DNA of 64,000 nt from Setaria digitata (taxonomy: Eukaryota > Nematoda > Chromadorea > Rhabditida > Setariidae). A program made the translations under genes and the position numbers. Of the stretch, positions 23,201 to 35,381 are shown piece after piece. The stretch lies in contig RCAB01000112.1 in the NCBI GenBank assembly GCA_003640385.1, forward strand, positions 62,001-126,000. Reading direction: 5' to 3'. The notes under the pieces were generated by a model, which was given only the letters and a program-made list of their open reading frames with translations, had not been told where the DNA came from and searched no databases. Within the stretch, counting starts at the first letter, position 1. Each line of letters starts with the position of its first letter.

Positions 23201-26200
23201 CATTCTGCGAAACAAACATTGGAAAATAACAGTTTCGCACACCTAGTTTCTTAATTTCTGCGTCGAACCACTTTTTCAGTAATTCCCAAATTGCAAATGA
23301 CCACGGACGTAAAACATAACAACCCGACACATCGTAATATTCGATCATGTCAGCTTTAATTATGACCTAAATATCTGGAGTAACAGCGACATACCTTGCA
23401 TCGTCGATAATGTTCAACATTTGGTAAGCACAATGAATCTGATAACGTTCATTAGCTTGAAAAAACATGAGCAGCCTAAGCGCTAAATATCCTTCCATTG
23501 CAACAAATGTTCCAATTGAATGTTTCATTAAATCAAAAACTTTTTATATTTAGAAGAAAAATCACATGACACAATTTCCAAATTCAATCAACTTCAAAGG
23601 AAACAACATTAAATATACAAAGAGGATAACATAGTTTTATTTTCATATCCTGCCCATGGGGCTTAAAGATTGCAGCTCCAGAAATGACCACTGACCGAAC
23701 AGGAATCTTTCCCCCCCCCCCCAAAAAAAAAAAAAAAAAAAAAAAAAANCTGTGAATACCACTCCGCAGCATTTCCCTCCTTTTTAATGTCAATGCCCAG
23801 TTTTGTTCTTGTCATCTCCACCGCTTTTGTAGATAATTTCCCACTCTTCCCTTCTGCACCAATTTCCTTACCATTTATTCTTCTACCTTCTTCTTTTGCA
23901 ATTTCGACAACTACCTTAAAAATAAAATTGGCTTTTTTTTTTCTACAGCAGCAATCCATTTCGAAAAGGGACCAAAAAAAAAAGATCCAAATTGAATTAG
24001 CATTTTTGCAACACTCCTACGAGGACGACCGATGAAAGAAAGCTTTTGTTTATCTTTTATGCTTAGTTTTTAGTAAATTACAGCTCCTCAAAACATGTTT
24101 TCTGCCTTTCTCATAGATCAATTCTACACTTAGAATACAAATGACATCAAACAAACATCTCAAAAAAAATAATAGACAGCTGTTTTTGAAAATATGAAAC
24201 TGCCGGACTCGAAAACCCAATTTATTTCGACTTATCTTTGGAATAACAAGCAGGATTATTTCGAAAAATTATAATTAATATAAAAAGAATCACTGATACG
24301 CCAACGCTCATACATATAATTAGACACTGATAAAGGTTTATATATATATATATATACCTCATTTTAAAGCATATTATTAAATCACAGATTTGGAAACAAG
24401 ATTTGCATCAATTTAATATAGACACTGACAACAGAATTCACATAACAATATCTTGATACAGTCACATAACTGATAATTAAACACCAATCTTTGGAAAAAC
24501 AAACAGTAAACATGGACGTCTTGGAATATGCAAACTTGCATTCTCGATTAACAAGCAGGAACTAGAATAATGACCTGTTACAGAAGGCGAATCATCTTCA
24601 GCATCCAATTCAAATTCAAGGCAATAAGACAACACATTTACAATAAACCTTTTAGGAAATCTGCGTAAGAATTTCGAATCTATGTCATACCTTTGCTGAA
24701 GCAGCTTCTGTGTTAGCGGTACTTATTGCATATTTCTCCCCAAATTCAATCTCATACTCCTTTTTCAGTTTCAGCAATTCCGCAATCGCATCTTTAGCTT
24801 CTTGCTGTAACAAAAAATTCAAAACTTTGAACTTATAAAAGCTGAGGATCACCATGAACTTTTCTTGTAAAGTAGGCAAACCGTCAGAGAGATAATATAG
24901 AACCCATCATATAAGCCAATCCTTATATAAAAAGAATTTTCGATTATATTTTTAGTGATGCCTTACTTCCTTTCATTTTGCTTCTGTGNCCAAATTTTCG
25001 ATTATATTTTTAGTGATGCCTTACTTCCTTTCATTTTGCTTCTGTGTAAAATCTTAAAATTTAATGAGTTATCACAGGAAAAAGCATTTTAAATAAATAA
25101 ACGTACCATTTTTGGATTTTTTGCCTTCAAAGACCTCACCAAATCACCCTGTTGAGCTATTTTCTGTGCGAAAGCCTGCTTACAGCATATGATGTCACTC
25201 CTCAGTTTTTCATTAACTGCATCGTTAGTACCTTTCAGCTCATATTCTGTTCCTGTCATTTCTTTATGTTTCTTCTTCAATTCCAAAAGCTTCACTATTG
25301 CTGCCTTGGCTTCTTCACTTTCCGGATTTGCCGCTTCCAGCATGTGGACTATACTGGCTGCAATTAACCTTTAGACTAATAATCTAGAAGAAACAATGAA
25401 AAATAAAACTTACTGCAGGAAGTAAACAATGCTGAATACAGTATTTTTTATATATGGAACTCCCACTGCATCAAGGACAGCTAAGTTATTTTGATTAAAA
25501 GTCAATTTCAACCGCTAAGAAAGCAGCCAAATTTGAATTTAAAAATGTGTTGCAAATCATTAAGAAACCTCATTCAAATTTCATGAGAAGTTTTAGCAGA
25601 ATCTAGCAGTCTTATGATGGAATATCAACTTCCACATATCATTTTACAACATTACTAACTCATGTAGGCATAAAACTTGTTGAAATAATAAGAGAATATA
25701 AGGATAAAAGCTATAAATCGTTTTTACAATACCCTGTTCTATAATCTCTTTGTACAGTGTCTCCATACTCTGAGATTCTACTGACAATTGTTCCTGTTCT
25801 CGAGATAAAGTTGCTGGCCCCGGTATATATTCTGAGCCTGTTTTTTCCTTGTACTGTTTTTTAAGGTCAAGCAGCTTTGATATAGCAGCTTTCGTTTCAC
25901 CACTTTTAGGGATAGTAGCTTTTAACGACCGCACAAGATTTCCCTGTTCCTCAATTTCGCGATACAAGTTTCCGGCACTGCATCCACTAATTACTTGTTT
26001 GGATAATGAAGGTGACATGTCAGCCTTATAATCCTCTCCTGATAAATCTCGATAAGTCTTTTTCAGGTCCAGAAGAAGGGTGATGGCTTCCTTAGTTTTC
26101 ATACCTTTCGGATCAGCAACTTTCAACGATCTGACCAGATCTCCTTGTTTTCTTATTTGCTGGTAAAGGTTATCCACATCCACTGGACCTCAAATTTTAA

Positions 26201-29200
26201 AAAATTTGACTAAGTTTTAAATCAAATTTTGCAAAGCAGAAAAGAATACAACAGAAATATTCAGCACCAAAACACAGTTAGCAGGGGAATTTAAATGTTC
26301 CCCATGAATTCCTACTGGATTTGGAGCTGTTTCAATTCACTGAATCAACGGAGAAAACATAATTAAGCTTTAAGGAAACTGATAATATTAGAACTAACTT
26401 GATGATGTGATTCCACCCATATTACAGTTCCCTCGTTTCAACCCTTCGGCGGAAGAATCTTTCGATGCCTAAATAACACATAAAAAGCAATATTTATCAG
26501 CGAAAAACAGTAGTATAAATTTGCCCGTATGTGTTCCGCATAGTCTGAGAAGATATTCTGCAAATATACTCTGAAGTGAGTGACCATTCCTTTTAGTTTA
26601 TTATGCTCCTCAAACGTGCAATTTCTGTGGAAGATAGCATTTCGCCTACCGTTTCAGTAAGTTTAGTAATTTTACTGGTGCCATCTGGTATAAGAATCAA
26701 AATAATCGGCATTTCGATTCCCGAATATTCACTTTTTGAAGAATATGCAGAATCACATATATAGTATCCTTTTCGTTGCAACTGGATAATATCCCCTTTA
26801 CGTAATTCTCGCATCGCTGGTTCACCAGTGAAGTCCAAGTATTTCTAGAAGACATATTCGACAACTAAGTGATAGCAAGAGTATTCAGTAGGTTTTATCT
26901 AATGAATAATATAATCTTAATAGCCGAAAATAGAATAACAATCTTTAACCTTAACTTACTGCATTATCTTTTTTTTAGTTCTCTACATATAAAATTATTA
27001 CTAGCAAAAAAAAAAAACACGTCTTAGTGACTGAACCATTACCAGTTGCTTGATCTGTTCATCAAATTCTAATTAGCCTTTAAAAAAAAAAAAAAAAAAA
27101 AAAAAGAAAAAAAACAGATTAACATACCACAGAATCACAATTAACGAAACTCTTCCAGTTTTCATCTTTGCCAATCACAGCTTTACTAATGATATGAGAG
27201 TATTCAACGGCTTTCACAGGAACTCTCGAACCTAACTCTGTATCAGCAATCCATGTGACTTTCAATGTCTTTTTATAATCCTGCAGTGTTATTTAACGTT
27301 TAAAGGGTTCAGACTACAGGGGAACAAAAAGAGAATGGAAAAAAAATTAAATGCTAAGAAAAACTACGAAACCATTTTCCGACTACCAGAAATTTGGGAA
27401 AGAGAAAAAAAAAAGAAGTTTAATCGAATGTTTCCACAGTGAGAGAAAAAAACAGTACTCTAGAGAACTGTTATCACTCAGTATGTTATTTTAAGACAAG
27501 AAAACCAAACATCAAAAAAGTTCTTAAACATAGCACCAGCGAGCCTCACTATTATCAAATATTAATTACGATTGCTAAGTTTAACTGTCAACTAATTAGA
27601 TTTAATGGCTTAAAAAACAATAACTGCAACAGACCTTATTCTCTAAATCTAATTTTGCTTTAATTTCTGTTATTCTATCACCATCTTTCAATATGTCACA
27701 AATTTTCATATTTCCCCAATTAATAAATGTCACTGAATTGCCAATTTTCATTTCCCGTGCATCAACTTCTTCCACCAGCAACTTTTTACCATACCAAACA
27801 ATCTTCGTCCCAACTTCAGCATTCTAAAACAGAAGTTTAATTCATGAATTTAAACAAAACCGTTAAAAATACTTGGGAATAACTGAGGAAGGCGACAAAA
27901 ACAACGAAGGAAAATAAACTTTTAGGTTGCAAAGAGTTATTCGATTTTGATAAACTATTTTCTTCATGTTTACGCAGTCTTTCAGCGCTATGCAAAATCT
28001 GTGTGGTTTAAAATTTTAAATCTTACTTTATTTGTCCATCTCTTAGTTCTATTTATACGTATAGCTGTGATTTGACACTCACTGCAGGACCTGCCTCTTT
28101 GAACTCTTGAACCGAGTGTCAAACCATAGCTATAGGTAAAAATGAAACCGAAGAGATAGACAGATAACGAAGATTGGCACTTTTAAACCATATGGGTTTT
28201 ACATAAGTGCTAAAAGACTACATAAACATAGAGAAGACATTTTCTTATTAATCGATATTATTTGGTGATAAGTTCTGGAATCCGAGCTTTCAATCAGTTT
28301 ACAACGTAACCTTTGGGTGTAATGAAACTTCTCTTGATTCTTCAACCAAATTATCTGTAACTGTTATTAGGACAAGGTTTTCTGGATAAGCAAGAGCAGT
28401 ATAACGAGGTGCAACAGGATCAATCACCTGAAAAATAGGTAAGTCAGCAATTATTTAGCAGAGGAAATGTAAGAAGAAAAACTGCATTCTTTCGTGTAGG
28501 AAATATTGCAGTGGTAGTAGGACATAAGTGCTCCCGAAATACATCAAATATTCATCAAAGAACAAACAAAATCAAACAAATTTAGTGGTAAACAAACTTT
28601 CTTGTTAAAAGACCAAATTTTATCCCATTCCATCATGACAACAGCACGGCTACCGCCCTGAGCAACAATAAACTGTTTCAAGCCCTCAACTGTTAATCCC
28701 CGTCGCATCACACCTCGTACAGTTGGCAACCGTGGATCATCCCTTTAGAGAAATATAACCTTTTAGGGTGTCACAAGTTACATTTTTTATACTCTTAAAA
28801 TAAATAAATAAATAAATAAAAAGCATTTCAAATTTCGTAACTGCAAAGATCTTGAAAGTTGCATAACCTTTTCCGTTTAACAGTCATAGAAAGGATAGCG
28901 ATAGTTTTCCTAACCTAATACAAAGGTTAAAAAAGTTGTCAGGATGGTTACAGAATAATGCAGATAATTTAAACTCCATGTGATTAAGAACTATGCACCT
29001 TGTTGAGAATCTTACATTACTCTCAAAAGAAAGATTTAGAAAGAAAGATTTAGTCCTTCAACTTTTCGAAAATATCGGTGCAGGATCATGACCAGCATGT
29101 AGTTCAATTACAAATGCAGACGCTTTATCAGTTATAGTGCTTTCGGCGTTTTCTCAAACTATTACATCAATACAAGGAATTCTTACCATCCTTCCACATG

Positions 29201-32200
29201 ATGTTCATCAACAAGCCATGTAAGTTTCCGTTTACTCATGACAGTATTTGTCATGTTCAGTCGAGCATAGGACCAAATGTACGGTTTTCTTAGTCCCAAC
29301 AAATCACAAATAAAATAGTACTGCTCATCACGATCCGTGTACTCTGTAGTTCGAAGAGCATGTGTAACCCCTTCAATACTGTCTACTATGGGGCATGCAA
29401 AGTCGTACGTTGGATAAACCCTGAAAATTACAAACAAATTCCTTGCAAAAAAAAATTATTGAAAAAAAAAATGAAACTGTTACTAAATATCCAAAACATC
29501 ATCCGATACGAGAATTAGTCGATAGGATAGAGTATAACTAACTTATATTTGTTCCCAGTTCGAATATGAGTTTCTGGCCTGCAGCGATAGATTGTTGGAT
29601 CACGCATTGCACCATTGTTACTTTGCATATCGGCTTTAACTCGAACACAACATTTTCGTCCTTTTTCTGTTGCTTTTTTCATTTCTTCCCATAACTCCAA
29701 ATTTTGCATCGGAGCTTAAAAATACAAATATAAAACATATATTTGACTCCACTGCCTGCAAGGAATTCAAGTTTTCTTAATGGCAAAAGTCTTTTCGCTG
29801 AAATCGAACTAGTTTAACAGAAAATCGCGTCATTGCCTACATTAAAGAAATATAAAAATATAACATATTTAAATAATTTAGGGTCATAACAAATAAATCA
29901 CTACATATCTGAAAAGTTTGTATCCTACAAATACAATGTCTTATTTGCAACAGTTAAGAAAATAATAAAAGGAAGATTCTATCTTAAGTAGTTTCTCGTT
30001 CTCGAAGTATATTTCTCATAAATTAGAGAATAACAATTGCTAAGTAGGCTTACTGTTGTTACGGCATCGGCTTTCTTTCCGCTCCTCCCTTTCTTTCCTC
30101 ATAAGCTCAGCATCAGTGTCATCAACATACGCCTTTCCTTTTTGCAGTAAGCATTCACACATCTCCAGTATTAATTCGAAATGATCAGATGTATGCGTCC
30201 AGAGGTCGGGTTTCACTTCCAGCATTTTTAGATCTTCTAATATCACCTTAAACGAAAGCCTGAAGTTCTTCTATAATAACAACACCGTTCGAATGTGTCA
30301 TTATCTAAATCATGTGGCACAGTCTTAGCCAAAAGCAAATTTGTTCATTGGGTTTAGTATTTTGCAACTGTAATACATATTCACAAACCTGCTCATAATG
30401 AGCATTCTCTTTTGCTGGATTTGTATCATCAAATCTCATGATCAATTTTCCCTCAAAAGTCTGCTGGTAATACTGATTTAAAAGAGCTGCTTTAGCATGC
30501 CCAATATGCAAGTATCTGAAAAAAAAAAGAAAAAAAAACGACGTTATTTAGTTTTTTCATTTCAGATAATTCTTGGAATATGTTATCCCCCGCATAGATA
30601 AAATTATTTACCCACTAGCTTCCGGCGGAAACCGGACTATCACTTTTCCCTTTTCCGCACCTGGCAAGTCTATAAACCTGCCCTCATCCTTTACTTGATC
30701 TTTTACTTTCTTTGTTTGAGCACTTTTCGTCTGTTCATTTTGTCTTTTGGCCGACTTCACTGCTTCCTGAAATCTCGGAGATCAAGAATAATTCGAAGAT
30801 GCTGGTTGTCAAGTTCGATGTTTCTTTTTTCACCACACTGAATAATTATATTCTGACAATAAACAGGAAAACGCAAGATCGACAACAGGTACACTAACAA
30901 ACTTCCAGTAAGATATGTTACTCCGAGTTGATATACTACTGATCAATATACCTTATGTAAGAATAAAGCTACGCTTCTTAAGAGTTAAAAAAGAAGGAAA
31001 AAAAAACATAAAAATGATACTAACCGACTCCACCTTGTTTTCCAGCTCTTCAGAGGTTTCAATTTTGAATCTGCCAACAGCATTATGTGCATGAAGAAAC
31101 AAAGGATTATGCAATATGCCCTTAAAGAATGTCGAAAAAGGCTCTCGATGTTGAGTCTGAAAAACCGATCTTTAACTTAAAAGTTTTCCTTTTTTTTAAA
31201 TTTAAACTTTGTGTAGAAATGAAAAGGTTCCGATCTTCAAAAAACCGAAATGATTTAATTCAATATCGTTCGCGTCAGACACAATAAATTTTAAATTTAA
31301 GAGAAAAAAAGCGCAAATTCTTCACGATTACGACTATGGTAACGCAATAATAATGGCCTTTTACCTTTTCATCTGCGGCTACAACAGTCCAAAACAAAAG
31401 GTCAGCAAGAGTCTGCCGATTCAAGCACAAATATGGGCTAGTCTTCAGTTTTTCTTCTGCCAGTCCCAACAAATCTCCCAAAATATCATGCCTCAAGTAC
31501 TCCTCAACTGCACATACCCAACAATCAATCTAAATTTCAAACCGAAAAGTATGAAAAGTAGAACAGTATGTCTGCATTTCAATGCTAGAAATTGGAAAAG
31601 TAGACAGGAAATTTATGGAAAAGTTGTTTTAGACATCTAATTTAAATATAGATTACATAGAGAAAAGATCACAAAACGAACAAAAGTATACCTGAAAAGA
31701 AAAATACTCTCAATTTAGTCAACGAAAACAAAACCCTCCCAATACGGTCTTCACACAACTTTGAAAAATGATTACTTCAGCTCGCTCAATGATGTTCCTA
31801 CCAAATAAATCACTAGCTTTATCGGAACTTCGAACAATAAAACGTGCAATCGAAGCATCATTTGTATATTTCATTCCATCTCTGAACAAAAAAGAAAAGA
31901 AAAATTGAGAATCTGAGCACCCAGGCAAAAGAATCATGAAAGAAATCATCTTTCAAATCCTCATTTATCATACAAAAGGCTAGTCAAGTGTAGAGTTTCA
32001 TTTCCACAGAAACATGGCAAAAGTTGAAACTAAAGTCTTCGTTCCAAACATAACAAATCCACTGCTGGTAGATCAAACTATTAAAAAAAAAACTTTACGT
32101 TTGAACTTACAACAACATTTCGTTGAAAACCTCGTCAGTGAAAACAACCGATTTTTCAATGCTAAAACCGGATGCAGAAAGAGCAAGAATTGTTCCATAA

Positions 32201-32277
32201 GCCGGATTCCTACATGAGATCCTGATTGGAACTGTTTTTCGTTCAGCTGAATCCCGAGATCTCCCATCAGCAACCAT
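20209..32277 (-). CDS. eprs-1: Bifunctional glutamyl/prolyl-tRNA synthetase (27 exons)
   Basis: Charges tRNA-Glu and tRNA-Pro; in animals it is part of the cytosolic multi-synthetase complex. Twenty-seven exons join in ph​ase from ATG 32277 to TAA 20209-20211, giving 1584 residues (human about 1512). Order: GST-like N-domain (exons 32111-32277 to 31025-31156), Lys-rich linker, GluRS Rossmann core with [35 protein letters not shown] block and MSKRKLTW as KMSKS equivalent (30612 down to 28598), anticodon-binding beta-barrels (28311 down to 26650), four WHEP repeats (26188 down to 24691), Lys-rich linker, then class II ProRS with ISGCY-like [38 protein letters not shown], and the zinc-type C-terminal domain ending [13 protein letters not shown] repeat three is divergent. 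The donor after the exon 23750-23914 is destroyed by an N at 23749. Intron 27824-28310 carries a long inverted repeat. Likely downstream member of an operon with PQBP1. Confidence 0.97.
23711..23749. other. Homopolymer block and N at an EPRS intron edge
   Basis: Twelve C then 26 A end in a single N at 23749. The EPRS exon 23750-23914 starts directly next to it, so its GT donor is missing. The block is most likely low-quality read end rather than genomic sequence. Confidence 0.7.
24339..24356. repeat. (TA)n microsatellite
   Basis: Nine TA units in an EPRS intron (23915-24690). Confidence 0.9.
24935..25046. other. Assembly join with duplicated flank of about 54 bases
   Basis: The 54 bases before the N at 24989 recur directly after it. 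The join is in the EPRS intron 24805-25106 and does not touch an exon. Confidence 0.9.
27940..28257. repeat. Long imperfect inverted repeat (hairpin) in an EPRS intron
   Basis: The left arm (about 27940-28081) and right arm (about 28113-28257) are reverse complements along roughly 140 bases with scattered mismatches and small indels. Near the centre, TTTGACACTC (28071-28080) pairs exactly with GAGTGTCAAA (28114-28123), and ATCTCTT pairs with AAGAGAT further out. The loop of about 30 bases contains the small palindrome GCAGGACCTGC (28084-28094). It lies in intron 27824-28310. It could be a foldback transposon (MITE) or a source of double-stranded RNA. Confidence 0.85.
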
Positions 32278-32576
32278 TTCAATTGATCTAGCCTAGGAAA
32301 CTATGAAAGCCGAAAATATTAATCGTGATCACCAAGAATTTAACGATAATTATTAGATTTCATTCAAAATAAAGAGACGATACCAGTAAACTTTTCATAA
32401 AGTAAATTAAAGTAAAATAAGATTTTATCAAAGATTTTTTATTTCTACACCCTTCCAAAATATTTGAAATATGAATGGATAAATATACTGAAATATAACT
32501 GAATAAAAAAGACAAAATTGTAACGAAAGCCTTTATTCACATAAAAACAATATATAAAAAAGGACTGCTCAATAAG
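32278..32576 (-). promoter_or_regulatory. Short intercistronic region PQBP1-EPRS with poly(A) signal and likely trans-splice acceptor
   Basis: Reading on the minus strand, AATAAA (32537-32532) lies about 40 bases after the PQBP1 stop, and TTTCCTAG plus TTTCATAG acceptor-like sites lie 15 to 30 bases before the EPRS ATG. The gap between stop and start is 299 bases. This is the arrangement expected of a nematode operon, where the downstream message receives a spliced leader. Confidence 0.5.
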
Positions 32577-35381
32577 CTATTTTTCTCGATCTTTCTGTTG
32601 TTTTCGCAAAACGGCACCCGGCGCAGGATAAGGACGTTGTTGAAACAATGGCCCGCTAGCTGTGACATCGGCACCTGTCTTGTCGTGGGCATGTAAACCG
32701 GAACTCCATGTACCACTAAAAGTATTTTCTGTAGGAAACAAATATACAAACAAAAGCTTTAAAAAATACAAATAAAATTCAATATATCTGTGACTGTAAG
32801 GTCAGAAAAATCCATCCGGTTCAACATCTTCGTTCCCCGACCAGACTACTATATAGAGAAAAACCAAAAATTTTATTTTTTGTGGATTTCTGATTTTATC
32901 ATTACCTCATTGCAAACACAATATGCTAAATATTATTCATCTCTAAACATCATACAGTTAAAGCAAATCGGAAACAAAACGACTTGACTTTGTTTCCGCT
33001 TTGCTCTGATTAAGCTCACGTAATGGAAGCGGATCAATAGACGATACATGTGGAGCATATTAAAATCACAGAAAAAAGAACTTTTAAATTAAAAAAATAT
33101 TTTCGAAAAACACATACACAGGAACATTGTCACCATAAGCAGCCGGATCCATTGGATCGATCCCTTTTCTTTTGGCACGCCCTAGAAAATACATTCAAAA
33201 TTCAAAAAAAAAAAAAGAAAGAAAGTAGTTAAGTTTAAAATTCAGTGATATAATCCAAATACTTAAAGCAGTGATTTGAATAAATATATCCCTAATAAAA
33301 TTATGACGTTGATGTTTTGAAGCAAATAGTATATAAGGTTTCAAACAATTAGCAGCATAAGTAGTCCTTTTTAATCTAAATTTCACTGCTTAAAATATCT
33401 TGGAATATTTAGAAAAATTATTTACCATTAACATTTATCATAAGGCAATTGTCGAGAAGCAAGTTTCAACATCAAAAGTAATACTTTGTCCTTAATTTAT
33501 CACACTAGAAGATAAAAACGAAAGTCAGAATTTGAGGATTGCATAAGTGAATTGTGAGTTAATGATAAAATACTGAATTCCTTAAATAATTACCTCTAGA
33601 GTGAAATTAAAAGAACTTACTCAGTTTATCTCTATCAGTCAGTTCAGGCCTGCTTTCATCATCACTTTCGGAAGCCGATAAATGGTCACTGCCTTCAGAA
33701 TCTGACAAAGACCCTCGTCGCTGAAAGAAAAAAAAAAGCAAATTATCTCAACAACAGAAAGCTAATTTTTATATTTTACTTTCCTTCAGCAAAGAAGAAC
33801 ATCTTGTCACGATAATTCTAATTTCCTCTGCAACTATATCTATATCTGACCTTCTTCCTCGATCTGTTTTCATCATGTCGTTTAATTATACCACCTCTGT
33901 CCTCTCTATAAACTTCGTTTCCACCATCGTTTCTCTTTCCATCTCCATCCTTTCTGCCTTCGCCAAGACCATTAGTATTTTCGCCTTTTTCAAATAATTC
34001 TGAAGAAATGACCATACTAGATTTCGAAACTTAATGCAAAAGTTCCTATATATTTCCTTACTGATTCCTATGTTTTGAAAAAATAAATCATATTAGATCG
34101 TTCCAGCTGAAATCAAATTGAACTAAATCAAATCGAAACCTTTCGCAACTTTTGGTGCAGCATCACCAATTACAGCTAAGGGATGTCGAGGAGGAAGCCA
34201 AGAAACTTCATCCGTTCGTGGACACCAATAATAATGACGTGTGCATCCGGGATCATAAACTTCTTTCCAGCCTATAGTGAAAATGCCTCTGAGAAATGAA
34301 GTTTTCAGTGAATTAGTCAACACATTCACAACCAAAAAACCGGTAGAAAATATTCGACCGTAACTTTCATAACCTTACCATTTGGCAGTGGATATTTTTT
34401 CAGAATTTTAGCTCGCTGATCAAGATATTTTTGTGGTAGCCTGAAAAATCGAAAATGTGTCAGCATTATAATTGAAATTTTTCCGTAAAAGATTTTCAAA
34501 GATTTCCAGCTGTGTTCAAATCTTATCGAGTAAAAAATAAGAAATTCGACAAAGACATTTAATATAAAAAACTGGATGACTCTCGANCTAATTGAAATTT
34601 TTCCGTAAAAGATTTTCAAAGATTTCCAGCTGTGTTCAAGTCTTATCAAGTGAAAAATAAGAAATTCGACAAAGACATTTAATATAAAAAACTGGATGAC
34701 TCTCGACTTCCATGTCTCTTTAAGAAGTGTTCTAGCATTACTTGAAACAAAGCGAAATTGAAGATAACTATCAAATCGTTTCCTTTTTTTTTTATAAAAG
34801 CTTGTACGAAAAAGTCCAAACATGACCAGCTTAAGCCAAAATAACCGACAAAAACGATGCACCTGCTTTCATTTGTCCCATCCTTCCAGTGATCGTAACA
34901 AAACTGCACACAGTAATGATAAGGGTTCCATTTATTTGGACAACCTCGAGCTCCCGAAGCATTTTTTTCTGTTTTCTGACGTGTGCTATTCTGCATTGCA
35001 CTAGGTGTTTCAGCATCATAATTTTCTGCGATTACTTCCTCAGCAGTATCTGCAAAATTACTAATAATCTAAGAAAAATAACAGTTTACCAGCTGCAAAT
35101 AAATGAAAAATTTCATTAGTATCTTCAGATTTCAGTACTGATACACTTTTAGAGGATCCTCATCTGTCTACAAGTGTAAAACATACCATCTACTAAAGAA
35201 AATGTTAAGAACTACTGATCTTACATATGATGAGCAAAAAAAGGAATTCATCTATAATTATGTGTCATAAACAGAAAGAATAAGTCTTGCACAGTCATCC
35301 TGACGTAATTTCAACTATCAAACCTTCGTGTATTATTCCACGTCGTTTAAGTCGGGCCAGAAGTGCAGGTGGTAAAGGCAT
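32577..35381 (-). CDS. pqbp1: Polyglutamine-binding protein 1 (PQBP1), WW-domain splicing factor
   Basis: Nuclear protein that binds the U5 snRNP protein TXNL4A/DIM1 and transcription machinery. Exons: 35324-35381, 34863-35049, 34379-34440, 34140-34271, 33851-33999, 33621-33720, 33118-33181, 32577-32715; they join in phase to 296 residues (human 265). N-terminus [16 protein letters not shown] is diagnostic. Next comes a Cys/His cluster ([16 protein letters not shown]) not present in the human protein as I know it, then the WW domain [19 protein letters not shown] with second Trp in DEVSWLPP, a charged low-complexity middle rich in Gly, Asp, Arg and Lys, a Ser/Asp acidic patch, and the conserved C-terminus [41 protein letters not shown]. 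Intron 34441-34862 contains an assembly join. Likely first gene of a two-gene operon with EPRS. A TTATTCAG acceptor (AG at 35408-35409) 26 bases before the ATG may be a spliced-leader site. Confidence 0.94.
34468..34706. other. Assembly join with duplicated flank of about 119 bases
   Basis: Sequence before the N at 34587 recurs after it with about three mismatches (for instance TCGAGTAA versus TCAAGTGA). It lies within a PQBP1 intron. The mismatches may be two haplotypes or read errors. Confidence 0.88.

Noticed and set aside
32985..33060. Minus-strand stretch reading [16 protein letters not shown] in the PQBP1 intron
   Set aside because: No AG acceptor precedes it and a stop stands directly before it. 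The flanking exons already join in phase to the conserved GTWSSGL motif.
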